6,975 nucleotides of DNA from Cycloclasticus sp. (GTDB taxonomy: Bacteria; Pseudomonadota; Gammaproteobacteria; Methylococcales; Cycloclasticaceae): NCBI GenBank assembly GCA_012960055.1, contig DUCA01000156.1:2849-9823 (forward strand), written 5' to 3'. Positions 1-6,728 of the stretch are shown here, piece by piece; within the stretch, counting starts at the first letter, position 1; every line of letters begins with the position of its first letter. The position numbers and the translations under genes are program-made. The notes under the pieces were generated by a model. The model was not told the origin of the DNA. It saw only the letters and a list, made by a program, of their open reading frames with translations, and searched no databases.

Positions 1-76
1 GAGTGGTAGTTCAGTTGGTTAGAATACCGGCCTGTCACGCCGGGGGTCGCGGGTTCGAGTCCCGTCCACTCCGCCA
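1..76 (+). tRNA. trnD: tRNA-Asp (anticodon GUC), missing first base
   Basis: This is a nearly complete aspartate tRNA. The anticodon GTC is at 34-36, in a seven-base loop closed by the 5-bp stem 27-31/39-43. The T arm contains the standard GGTTCGAGTCCC at 52-63, and the gene ends in an encoded CCA (74-76) after discriminator G73. The 3' acceptor strand CCACTCC (66-72) would pair with GGAGTGG, but the window opens at GAGTGG, so G1 lies just outside. The sequence closely resembles the Escherichia coli aspartate tRNA as I remember it. It is followed by its own terminator and may be the last member of a tRNA cluster extending to the left. Its 3' end is repeated at 334-358, which matters for the integration-scar interpretation. 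Confidence 0.97.
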
Positions 77-91
77 ACAGCAGTAAAAGAT

Positions 92-128
92 AAGCCATTA
101 ATTCTTAACGAATTAATGGCTTTTTTTT
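92..128 (+). terminator. Intrinsic terminator of the tRNA transcript
   Basis: A perfect 12-bp inverted repeat (92-103 with 111-122, core AGCCATTAATT/AATTAATGGCT) encloses a 7-nt loop. It runs directly into eight T residues (121-128). It starts 15 bases after the tRNA CCA, the expected place for Rho-independent termination of a tRNA transcript. Confidence 0.92.
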
Positions 129-146
129 GCCTAATATAAAGTACTA

Positions 147-155
147 TTTGGTGAG
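147..155 (+). repeat. TTTGGTRYG-like repeat, outlying copy
   Basis: TTTGGTGAG matches the first six bases and the final G of the motif found in the two pairs at 189-208 and 274-293. It is a single, weaker copy, 42 bases upstream of the first pair, and could be chance. Confidence 0.3.
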
Positions 156-188
156 GAAGTGGTCTGGAATGCGCCTGGATGTGCTGCG

Positions 189-208
189 TTTGGTACGGAT
201 TTGGTATG
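189..208 (+). repeat. Paired direct repeat TTTGGTACG / TTTGGTATG
   Basis: Two copies of TTTGGTRYG start at 189 and 200, exactly 11 bp apart, so they fall on about the same face of the helix. The same arrangement recurs at 274-293, and the two 20-bp blocks match at 15 of 20 positions. Such paired short direct repeats beside a tRNA 3' end resemble the arm-type binding sites of tyrosine integrases. That role is inferred from pattern and place only. Confidence 0.55.
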
Positions 209-236
209 TTTTTTTATTACGTGTTTCTCCAAAAAT

Positions 237-242
237 TATAAT
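237..242 (+). promoter_or_regulatory. Possible -10 box (TATAAT)
   Basis: A perfect TATAAT hexamer lies in the AT-rich spacer. The best -35 candidate at 17-bp spacing, TTATTA at 214-219, matches TTGACA at only three positions. If active, the transcript would run through the tRNA remnant and the terminator at 363-398 before reaching ppiD. The match could easily be chance in such AT-rich DNA. Confidence 0.2.
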
Positions 243-273
243 ATTTTTATGTGATAAAATTCATTTACATAAA

Positions 274-293
274 CTTGGTGTGTTTTTGGTATG
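274..293 (+). repeat. Paired direct repeat CTTGGTGTG / TTTGGTATG
   Basis: This is the second occurrence of the paired motif. Its copies start at 274 and 285, again 11 bp apart, and 85 bp downstream of the first pair. The second unit, TTTGGTATG, is identical to the second unit of the first pair. It lies 41 bases before the orphan tRNA 3' end, as expected for accessory integrase sites flanking a crossover core. The function is inferred. Confidence 0.55.
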
Positions 294-333
294 CTTAGTT
301 TTTTAAGTGGTTGTTTTGACTAATGTATGGATT

Positions 334-358
334 GGTTCGAGTCCCGTCCGCACTGCCA
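334..358 (+). pseudogene. Orphan 3' end of a tRNA (att-like fragment)
   Basis: Bases 334-349 are identical over 16 bp to 52-67 of the upstream tRNA-Asp, covering most of the T arm and the start of the acceptor strand. The next nine bases, ending in GCCA, match at 6 of 9 positions, giving 22 of 25 overall. Nothing upstream of 334 resembles the rest of a tRNA. The acceptor strand reads CCGCACT, which would pair with AGTGCGG and not with the upstream tRNA's GGAGTGG, so this came from a diverged or different tRNA copy. A terminator follows directly, as after a real tRNA gene. Likely origins are the far attachment site of a lost integrative element or a decayed tandem tRNA copy. Confidence 0.75.
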
Positions 359-362
359 AAAC

Positions 363-398
363 AATCCTAAGGCCTTAAGGTCTTAGGATTTTTTTTTT
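363..398 (+). terminator. Strong intrinsic terminator before ppiD
   Basis: A 12-bp stem (363-374 with 379-390, including one G-U pair) closes on a TTAA loop, and T residues run from 389 to 398. It starts five bases after the orphan tRNA end, so it probably once terminated the tRNA that stood there. It ends only 25 bases before the ppiD start codon. Confidence 0.9.
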
Positions 399-408
399 GA
401 TTTTTTTT

Positions 409-415
409 AAGTAGG
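409..415 (+). promoter_or_regulatory. Likely ribosome binding site of ppiD
   Basis: AAGTAGG lies eight bases before the ATG at 424 and is a partial match to AGGAGG. It is the only purine-rich stretch between the terminator and the gene, and it supports the ATG at 424 as the start. Confidence 0.5.
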
Positions 416-423
416 TTTTATTT

Positions 424-2331
424 ATGTTAGATAAATTAAGAACGCACGTTAAAGGCTGGCTTGGAATGGCTGTCCTCATCATGATTTCGATTCCTTTTGC
501 ACTGTTTGGTTTGCAAAACTACACGAGTGGGGGATCGGAAGCACCCGTTGCTGAAGTGGCCGGCTACAAGATTTATCAAGCCGATGTAAATAATGCATAC
601 CAGCGACGCATGGCGCAATTAAAAAAGCAGTATGCGGACCAGTATTCTCCGGATATGTTTAATGAAGAAGCAATACGCTTAGAATCATTAAACCGTTTAG
701 TACAAGATCGGTTGGTGCTTCATACGGTAGAAAATGACGGTTACATAGCCTCTGAAAAAGCTATTCTTGATGTGGTTTCCACCATTGATGCGTTTCAAAA
801 AGACGGACGGTTCGATAAAGAATCGTATACGCAGCTACTTCAAGCACGTGGCATGACGACCAATGACTTCGTGCAACAAGTAAGAGTAGGTCTGGAACGA
901 GATCAATTTATTAATGCGATTGTTAATACAACACTAGTCGATGACAGTGAAATAGAAGATTTCTATCGTCTTAATAATCAAACGCGTGATATTCGTTATA
1001 TCTCATTATCTATAGAATCCGTTATTAAGGATATGACAGTGACAGATGCAGATGTGACTAAAAACTATGCGGAAAATGAACACCTATATAAAACTCCAGA
1101 ACAAGCGTCTATCGATTACGTTGAACTGAATTTGAACGATTTAATGGCTGACGTTAAGCCATCGGAAGATGAGTTATTGGCCTTTTATGATAGCGAACGA
1201 CAAAGCTTTACTGCCTTAGGTCACCGTAGGGCCAGTCATATTCTTTTTGAAGCTGCAGATGGCACTACTGAAGTAAATGCGGAGAAAAAGAGAAAACAAG
1301 CAGAAGACGTTTTGGCAAGAATTAATAATGGTGAAGACTTTGCGAAAATGGCCGAACAATTCTCTGATGATATTGGCTCATCCAATTCGGGTGGTGATTT
1401 AGGTATTATCACTGACGGCATGATGGCGCCTGTGTTTGAAAAGACACTGTCAGCACTTGAAGCGGGAGGCGTGAGTGAAGTGGTTCAAACCAGCTATGGT
1501 TTTCATATCATTAAACTAACGGAACTAGAAGCAGATAAGATTCAACCGTATGCGGTTGTAAAAGATAAAGTTGCGAAGTTGCTAAAAACAACGACAGCAA
1601 GTGAGACGTTTTATCAGTTGGCTGAAAGGTTTGCTGAATTAGGCTTTGAAAACCCTGATGGACTAGAGGCTCTAGTCGAAGAGTTAGGCTTGTCCATTAA
1701 ACAGCAAAACAACGTTACTAAAAACGTTGCAGAGGGTGTTGCGGCGTCTGATAAAGTACGTCATGCAGTTTTCAGTGAAGATGTGTTGGCGGGTAATAAC
1801 AGTGATGCCATTGAGGTAGGACCAGAGCACCTGGTTATACTGCGTATAAAAGAACATAAGCAAGAATCTGTTATGCCGTTAGCCGACGTGCGTGGCGCAG
1901 TAGAGTTAGCGGTGAAATCTGATAAAGCTGGGCGTTTTTTGAAAGAAAAAACAACCGCATTGATGGCTAAAATTAACTCAGGTGAATCGATTAACTCCTT
2001 AACTGAAGCGACTGATGTAACGCTGACTGATGTGGGCCCGGTAACACGAAATGAAAAATCCGTTCCTGATGTTTTATTGAGGGACGCCTTTAGTATGTTG
2101 CACCCGACTGACGGTAAGCCTTCATTCAAGGAAAGCGTTTTAAGTAATGGTGACGCCGTGATTATTGAATTGAAGAAAATTACCGACGGTGATAAAACGG
2201 ATATTACAGACGCTTCTCGTGAGTCATTTAAAAAGTTCTTAGCACGTTTAAAAGGCGAAGTAACGCTGGCAGCCTCATTAGCTAATTTGAGTGTTGATGC
2301 TGATGTTGTGTTTGCTAACAAACCTGAGTAA
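424..2331 (+). CDS. ppiD: PpiD, membrane-anchored periplasmic chaperone (SurA/parvulin type)
   Basis: PpiD is an inner-membrane chaperone facing the periplasm that binds unfolded proteins emerging from the Sec translocon. The 635-residue product is close in length to Escherichia coli PpiD (about 620). It begins with a short basic stretch and one membrane segment at about residues 12-30, without a cleavage site, giving a cytoplasmic N-terminus. A SurA-like chaperone region follows (about 35-265). The parvulin (PpiC-type) domain spans about 267-365, opening with HRRASHILFE and closing with YGFHIIKL. Between these are the conserved GGDLG and the segment leading to VFEKTL. Histidines 272 and 361, typical of parvulins, are both present, although the E. 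coli domain is reported to lack isomerase activity. A further chaperone-like region runs to the end. The start at 424 preserves the whole anchor. A terminator lies just upstream, so the promoter is unclear. The symporter gene begins six bases downstream. Confidence 0.93.
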   Translation: MLDKLRTHVKGWLGMAVLIMISIPFALFGLQNYTSGGSEAPVAEVAGYKIYQADVNNAYQRRMAQLKKQYADQYSPDMFNEEAIRLESLNRLVQDRLVLHTVENDGYIASEKAILDVVSTIDAFQKDGRFDKESYTQLLQARGMTTNDFVQQVRVGLERDQFINAIVNTTLVDDSEIEDFYRLNNQTRDIRYISLSIESVIKDMTVTDADVTKNYAENEHLYKTPEQASIDYVELNLNDLMADVKPSEDELLAFYDSERQSFTALGHRRASHILFEAADGTTEVNAEKKRKQAEDVLARINNGEDFAKMAEQFSDDIGSSNSGGDLGIITDGMMAPVFEKTLSALEAGGVSEVVQTSYGFHIIKLTELEADKIQPYAVVKDKVAKLLKTTTASETFYQLAERFAELGFENPDGLEALVEELGLSIKQQNNVTKNVAEGVAASDKVRHAVFSEDVLAGNNSDAIEVGPEHLVILRIKEHKQESVMPLADVRGAVELAVKSDKAGRFLKEKTTALMAKINSGESINSLTEATDVTLTDVGPVTRNEKSVPDVLLRDAFSMLHPTDGKPSFKESVLSNGDAVIIELKKITDGDKTDITDASRESFKKFLARLKGEVTLAASLANLSVDADVVFANKPE

Positions 2332-2337
2332 CGACTA

Positions 2338-3600
2338 ATGAAACTACACTGGCAAATTTTTATAGCAATCGGCTTAGCTATTGTTGCTGGTGTTTCTACG
2401 GGCGAAACAGCAGGGATTGGTTCATTTCAATTCTATGATGCGTATGTATTTCTAGGAACGCTATTTCTTAACGCCTTAAAAATGCTGATTGTGCCACTTA
2501 TTTTTTCATCCATTATTTGCGGCATAGGCAATATGGGTAATTTAGGTGGCCTCGGGCGTTTAGGTAGTAAGACCATTACCTATTACCTATCTACCAGTGT
2601 TGTGGCCATATTAATTGGTTTACTGTTGGTGAATGTCGTTGAGCCGGGCATTATAGATGGTGAGCCGGTTCGAGACCGCGTGGGCTTAACGGCTGATATC
2701 AGCGATATTGCTGCCAAAGTAGAAGGTAAAGGTGCGGGTGATTTAACCGGTATCTTTTTACGCATGGTACCGACTAATATCGTTGAAGCTGCCGCAAATG
2801 GTCAAATGCTAGGATTGATATTTTTCGGTCTTCTGTTTGGCTATTTTTTGACTCAAATTGCCAAAGAAAATAAAGCGGTGTTACTGACATTTTGGAATGC
2901 CGTTTTACAAGTGATGATGAAAATGACCGACTGGGTAATGAAGTTTGCGCCCATTGGTGTGTTTGGCTTGGTGGCTAAAGTGGTTGCTTCTACGGGTCTG
3001 GCTGCATTCTTACCGTTAGCGTATTTCTTCTTTACCGTGTTGTTCGCTTTAGCTGTTCATATGTTTCTGGTGATGCCCATCGTATTGAAGTACTTAGGTG
3101 GCGTTAACCCCCTTCGTCATTACAAGGCCATGATGCCGGCTTTACTAACGTCTTTTTCCACCAGTTCATCGTCTGCAACGCTTCCAATAACCCTAGAATG
3201 CGTTGAAAAAAATGCAGGTGTCTCGAATAGAACCAGCAGTTTTGTATTACCACTGGGCGCCACCATCAACATGGATGGTACGGCCTTATATGAATGTGTT
3301 GCAGCGATGTTTATTGCACAAGCATATGGGCTAGACTTAGGGCTTACGGAACAATTTTTAATTGTCATTACGGCCTTAGTTACGTCAATAGGCGTTGCGG
3401 GAATTCCTGCTGCAAGCTTGGTGGCGATTAGCATTATTTTGGCGACCATTGGTTTGCCATTGGAAGGTATTGGGTTGATTCTCGCGGTAGACCGTGTGCT
3501 TGATATGTGCAGAACCAGCGTGAACGTGTTTAGTGACTCTTGTGGCGCCGTCATTATTGCTCGAAGTGAAGGCGAGGATCAGGTTTTACGCTCGTCATAA
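2338..3600 (+). CDS. Dicarboxylate/amino acid:cation symporter (DAACS, GltP/GltPh-like)
   Basis: This is an inner-membrane secondary transporter that takes up acidic amino acids or C4-dicarboxylates with Na+ or H+. It has 420 residues, the usual family length, and is hydrophobic throughout. The family signatures are in order: the serine-rich hairpin 1 motif (S276-S279, then ATLP), NMDGT in helix 7 (311-315), the hairpin 2 motif GIPAAS (355-360), and helix 8 with D389, R392, T393, N396 and D400. These match the substrate- and sodium-binding residues of archaeal GltPh almost position for position. R392, which corresponds to GltPh R397, favours an acidic substrate, but glutamate, aspartate, succinate and others cannot be separated. 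The start ATG follows the ppiD stop by six bases, with a weak GAG nine bases before it inside the end of ppiD, so co-transcription with ppiD is likely. No terminator separates it from the next gene. Confidence 0.93.
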   Translation: MKLHWQIFIAIGLAIVAGVSTGETAGIGSFQFYDAYVFLGTLFLNALKMLIVPLIFSSIICGIGNMGNLGGLGRLGSKTITYYLSTSVVAILIGLLLVNVVEPGIIDGEPVRDRVGLTADISDIAAKVEGKGAGDLTGIFLRMVPTNIVEAAANGQMLGLIFFGLLFGYFLTQIAKENKAVLLTFWNAVLQVMMKMTDWVMKFAPIGVFGLVAKVVASTGLAAFLPLAYFFFTVLFALAVHMFLVMPIVLKYLGGVNPLRHYKAMMPALLTSFSTSSSSATLPITLECVEKNAGVSNRTSSFVLPLGATINMDGTALYECVAAMFIAQAYGLDLGLTEQFLIVITALVTSIGVAGIPAASLVAISIILATIGLPLEGIGLILAVDRVLDMCRTSVNVFSDSCGAVIIARSEGEDQVLRSS

Positions 3601-3618
3601 CGCTTATCATTGAACTCG

Positions 3619-5754
3619 ATGAGTAAACTAATCACGCATGCTATCGTCATTTTCTTTCTGCTGTTCCTGTCAGCATGCTCAGACAAAGCGTTAAACAACC
3701 CTTATTCGCAAGCTGATGAGAACGGCAAGATTATCTACACGGCTTTTTCTGAACGCCCCAAACACTTAGACCCAGCAAAGGCGTACAGCTCAAATGAATA
3801 CGCCATTATCGCGCAAGTCTACGAACCTCTTTTTCAATACCATTACCTCAAGAGGCCTTATCAGCTGGAGCCGTTATTAGCAGCCTCAATGCCAACGGTG
3901 ACTTATTTTAATCATGAAGGCGTGCAATTACCTGTTGATGTGCTTGATGCAGACATTGCCTACAGCGAATATCAACTATCGATTAGGCCAGAGGTTCATT
4001 TTCAACCGCACCCAAGTTTTAATGAAGGGCTACATACAAAGCTACCGGCTGACTGGAAAGGGGATGACGTCTATAGTTTGCCTTTGAGCACTCGGCAATT
4101 AACATCTGATGACTTTATTTACCAAATCAAACGATTAGCAGATCCTGTCACACAATCCCCGATAGCGGGTTTAATGGCCAAGTATATTGTTGGTTTTACT
4201 GAGTTTTCGAAAAAACAAGCGGCGTTAAAAAAACAACATCCTGCGTTACGTAAAACACAGCGACTACAGTCCGAGTCTATGTGGGGTGTTAAACGAATCG
4301 ATGCCTTGCACTTTAGTATCCGTATAAAAGGCAAGTATCCCCAATTTGTCAATTGGTTGGCCATGCCGTTCTTTGCGCCGATGCCTTGGGAGGCAGATGA
4401 ATTTTATAGTCACTCTTATTTACAGAAGAAAAACATCAGCTTAGATTGGTTTCCCGTGGGAACAGGGCCTTACTATTTACGTGAGAATAATCCCAATCGA
4501 CGAATGGTATTGGCGAAAAACCCCAATTTTCACGATGAGTTCTATCCAACGCAAGGTGCTAAAGATTCTAGAGAGAAAGGTTTGCTGAACGATGCAGGAA
4601 AAAAGCTGCCACTAACGGATAAAGTGATTTTTTCATTGGAAAAAGAGAGCATTCCATATTGGAATAAATTCTTGCAAGGCTATTACGATTCATCGGGTAT
4701 CAGTTCAGATAGCTTTGATCAAGCGGTCAGCTTCTCAGCGGCTGGTGAGGTTGGTTTAACACAGGACATGGTTGGACGGGGGATTGGCCTGCAAACGGCG
4801 GTGACAACCTCCAGTTATTACATGGGTTTTAATATGCTGGATAAGGTGGTTGGCGGCTACACTGAGAAAGCAAAGAAACTCCGTCAAGCTATTTCGATTG
4901 TGGTTGATTATGAAGAGTATATTTCAATTTTCCAAAATGGCCGTGGCGTGCCCGCTCAGAGCATTATTCCGCCAGGAATCTTTGGCCATATTGCTGGAAA
5001 TAAAGGCATTAATCCTACGGTTTACACGTTGCAAAATGGCTTAATCAGGCGCCCTGTTGATGATGCAAAAGCGTTGCTGGCAGAGGCGGGCTACGCTAAC
5101 GGAATTGATCCATCAACGGCTAAGCCGTTGGTGTTATATTTTGACACGATGGACAGTGGGCCAGACAGTAAAGCAAGGTTGAACTGGTTGCGTAAGCAAT
5201 TTAATAAACTAAATATTCAATTGGTGGTACGTGGCACAGATTACAACCGTTTCCAAGAAAAAATGCGAAACGGCAATTCGCAAATGTTTATGTGGGGCTG
5301 GAATGCTGATTACCCGGACCCTGAGAACTTTTTATTTTTGCTATACGGTAAAAATGCCAAGGCCGTGCACGGCGGCGAGAATGCGGCAAATTATCAAAAT
5401 GCACAGTTTGATGCTTTATTTGAAACAATGAGTACCATGGACAATACACCACAACGGCAAGCGATTATTAACCGAATGATTGATATCACACGAGATGATG
5501 CACCGTGGTTGTGGGGTTTTCACCCTAAAGCCTTTTCATTACATCATGCGTGGTATAAAAACGTGAATCCAAATTTGATGGCGAATAATAAAACAAAATA
5601 TATCAATATAGACCCGACACTGCGCCAGCACTATCAAGCGACATGGAACAAACCCGTTTATTGGCCATTGGCCGTGCTGCTGTTGATATTTATCTGTCTG
5701 TTAATGCCCGCGTATGTAATTTACCGACGTATTGAACGCTCGACCGCTCTATGA
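3619..5754 (+). CDS. ABC transporter solute-binding lipoprotein, family 5 (peptide type), with C-terminal membrane anchor
   Basis: This is the extracytoplasmic binding protein of the ABC importer encoded by this and the following genes. From the ATG at 3619 it has 711 residues, longer than the roughly 500-600 usual for the family. A lipoprotein signal peptide ends in LSAC, with the lipidated cysteine at residue 20 followed by Ser-Asp. SBP_bac_5 hallmarks include the GTGPYYL segment at about 281-287 and the stretch WGWNADYPDPEN at 559-570. The C-terminus has a hydrophobic segment (about 681-701) followed by an Arg-rich tail, predicting a second anchor with the tail in the cytoplasm. An in-frame TTG at 3610 would add only three residues. 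Neither start has a clear Shine-Dalgarno sequence, and ATG is preferred as the better codon. The gene overlaps the next permease by four bases (ATGA). The substrate is probably a peptide or similar compound but is not determinable here. Confidence 0.9.
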   Translation: MSKLITHAIVIFFLLFLSACSDKALNNPYSQADENGKIIYTAFSERPKHLDPAKAYSSNEYAIIAQVYEPLFQYHYLKRPYQLEPLLAASMPTVTYFNHEGVQLPVDVLDADIAYSEYQLSIRPEVHFQPHPSFNEGLHTKLPADWKGDDVYSLPLSTRQLTSDDFIYQIKRLADPVTQSPIAGLMAKYIVGFTEFSKKQAALKKQHPALRKTQRLQSESMWGVKRIDALHFSIRIKGKYPQFVNWLAMPFFAPMPWEADEFYSHSYLQKKNISLDWFPVGTGPYYLRENNPNRRMVLAKNPNFHDEFYPTQGAKDSREKGLLNDAGKKLPLTDKVIFSLEKESIPYWNKFLQGYYDSSGISSDSFDQAVSFSAAGEVGLTQDMVGRGIGLQTAVTTSSYYMGFNMLDKVVGGYTEKAKKLRQAISIVVDYEEYISIFQNGRGVPAQSIIPPGIFGHIAGNKGINPTVYTLQNGLIRRPVDDAKALLAEAGYANGIDPSTAKPLVLYFDTMDSGPDSKARLNWLRKQFNKLNIQLVVRGTDYNRFQEKMRNGNSQMFMWGWNADYPDPENFLFLLYGKNAKAVHGGENAANYQNAQFDALFETMSTMDNTPQRQAIINRMIDITRDDAPWLWGFHPKAFSLHHAWYKNVNPNLMANNKTKYINIDPTLRQHYQATWNKPVYWPLAVLLLIFICLLMPAYVIYRRIERSTAL

Positions 5755-6728
5755 TCAATTATATACTTCGCCGTTTATTGTATGTTTTGCCTGTATTGGT
5801 GGGGGTTAATATTCTAACGTTCGTACTGTTTTTTGTGGTGAATACGCCGGATGACATGGCACGTATGCAATTGGGCGATAAGTACGTTTCACAAGCCGCT
5901 GTGGATAATTGGAAAGCGCAGCGTGGTTACGATTTGCCTTTATTATGGAATGAGCAGGAACAAGGTTTTGCAAAGGCGTATAAAACTATTTTCTTTGAAA
6001 AATCAGTGGGTCTATTGGTGTTTGATTTGGGTGCGTCTGATAACGGTCGCGATATTGTCGCGGATATCTCGCAACGGATGTGGCCAAGTTTGGCGATTGC
6101 TATTCCATCGTTAATTTTTGGCGTGTTGGCGAACATCACGTTCGCGCTGTTGCTGATTTTTTATCGTGGTAGTTACTTGGAATTTGGCGGCTTGTTTATT
6201 TGTATTACATTAATGTCTATTTCCGGCTTGTTTTATATCATTGCTGGGCAGTATTTCATCGGCAAACTCCTCGTTTTAACGCCTATTTCTGGCTATGCGC
6301 CGGGCATGGATGCTGTCAGGTTTATTATTTTACCGGTATTAATTGGTGTTGTAGGTGGGTTAGGCTCAGGCGTGCGTTGGTATCGAACCTTGTTTTTGGA
6401 GGAGTCGGCTAAAGATTATGTCAGAACAGCAAAAGCGAAGGGTTTATCGGACTTACAAATTTTATTTAAGCACGTGTTAAAAAATGCGATGATTCCTATA
6501 TTGACCGGCATCGTGGTCATTTTGCCGTTGTTGTTTATGGGCAGTTTAATCACTGAATCATTCTTCGGCATACCCGGGCTGGGTAGTTACACCATTGACG
6601 CAATCAGTAGCCAAGATTTTGCGATTGTACGTTCGATGGTTTTTTTGGGCTCGTTTTTATATATCATCGGCTTGTTGTTAACAGATATTTCATACACCTT
6701 AGTTGACCCACGGGTTAGATTGGATTGA
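5751..6728 (+). CDS. ABC transporter permease, DppB/OppB-like
   Basis: This is one of the two inner-membrane channel subunits of the importer. Its 325 residues match the usual DppB length. The N-terminus MINYILRRLLYVLPVLVGVN is the classic DppB/OppB opening, with helix 1 at about 9-29. A large periplasmic loop (about 30-110) is followed by helices at about 113-140, 146-170 and 188-208. The cytoplasmic EAA loop at 217-245, containing YVRTAKAKGLS, is where an ATPase docks. Two more helices follow (about 246-268 and 294-313), and the C-terminus carries SYTLVDPRVRLD, typical of the family. The start overlaps the binding-protein stop by four bases and the stop overlaps the next start by one base (TGATG), which implies translational coupling. 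No good Shine-Dalgarno sequence is visible, in keeping with coupling. Confidence 0.93.
   Translation: MINYILRRLLYVLPVLVGVNILTFVLFFVVNTPDDMARMQLGDKYVSQAAVDNWKAQRGYDLPLLWNEQEQGFAKAYKTIFFEKSVGLLVFDLGASDNGRDIVADISQRMWPSLAIAIPSLIFGVLANITFALLLIFYRGSYLEFGGLFICITLMSISGLFYIIAGQYFIGKLLVLTPISGYAPGMDAVRFIILPVLIGVVGGLGSGVRWYRTLFLEESAKDYVRTAKAKGLSDLQILFKHVLKNAMIPILTGIVVILPLLFMGSLITESFFGIPGLGSYTIDAISSQDFAIVRSMVFLGSFLYIIGLLLTDISYTLVDPRVRLD

Larger units (their letters stand above)
129..333. other. Gene-free AT-rich spacer with att-like repeats
   Basis: No convincing open reading frame or RNA gene is seen here on either strand. The stretch is AT-rich, especially around 209-275. It contains several copies of a TTTGGTRYG-like direct repeat (listed separately) and a perfect TATAAT hexamer. 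It lies between an intact tRNA-Asp and an orphan tRNA 3' end. That is the position expected for the attachment-site DNA of a tRNA-targeting element, though no integrase gene remains. Confidence 0.6.

Noticed and set aside
129..362. A full second tRNA gene or a small coding gene in the spacer.
   Set aside because: No anticodon arm, D arm or 5' acceptor strand is found upstream of 334, and no open frame has both a start and a ribosome binding site.
1661..1677. Perfect 8-bp inverted repeat with a 1-base centre inside ppiD (GACTAGAG/CTCTAGTC).
   Set aside because: It lies in well-behaved coding sequence, has no T run and no repeat elsewhere in the window. It is best taken as a chance palindrome.
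1710..1729. Short hairpin CAACGTT/AACGTTG with a 6-base loop inside ppiD.
   Set aside because: A 7-bp stem within coding sequence with no poly-T tail or regulatory context; not distinguishable from chance.
1761..2321. Minus-strand open frame of 186 codons opposite the 3' part of ppiD.
   Set aside because: It is low in complexity, resembles no family I recognise, and lies fully opposite a convincing plus-strand gene, so it is a shadow frame.
3120..3554. Minus-strand open frame of 144 codons opposite the symporter.
   Set aside because: It covers the most conserved symporter motifs on the other strand. Its composition reflects the complement of that gene.
3584..3610. Possible promoter for the ABC genes with TATCAT at 3605-3610.
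   Set aside because: No -35 hexamer at normal spacing; the best, TTTTAC at 15 bp, is poor. The start site would leave almost no leader before the ATG at 3619.
3610..3618. In-frame TTG at 3610 as the start of the binding protein.
   Set aside because: It adds only three residues to the signal peptide, has no Shine-Dalgarno sequence, and a standard ATG lies nine bases later. The mature protein is the same either way.
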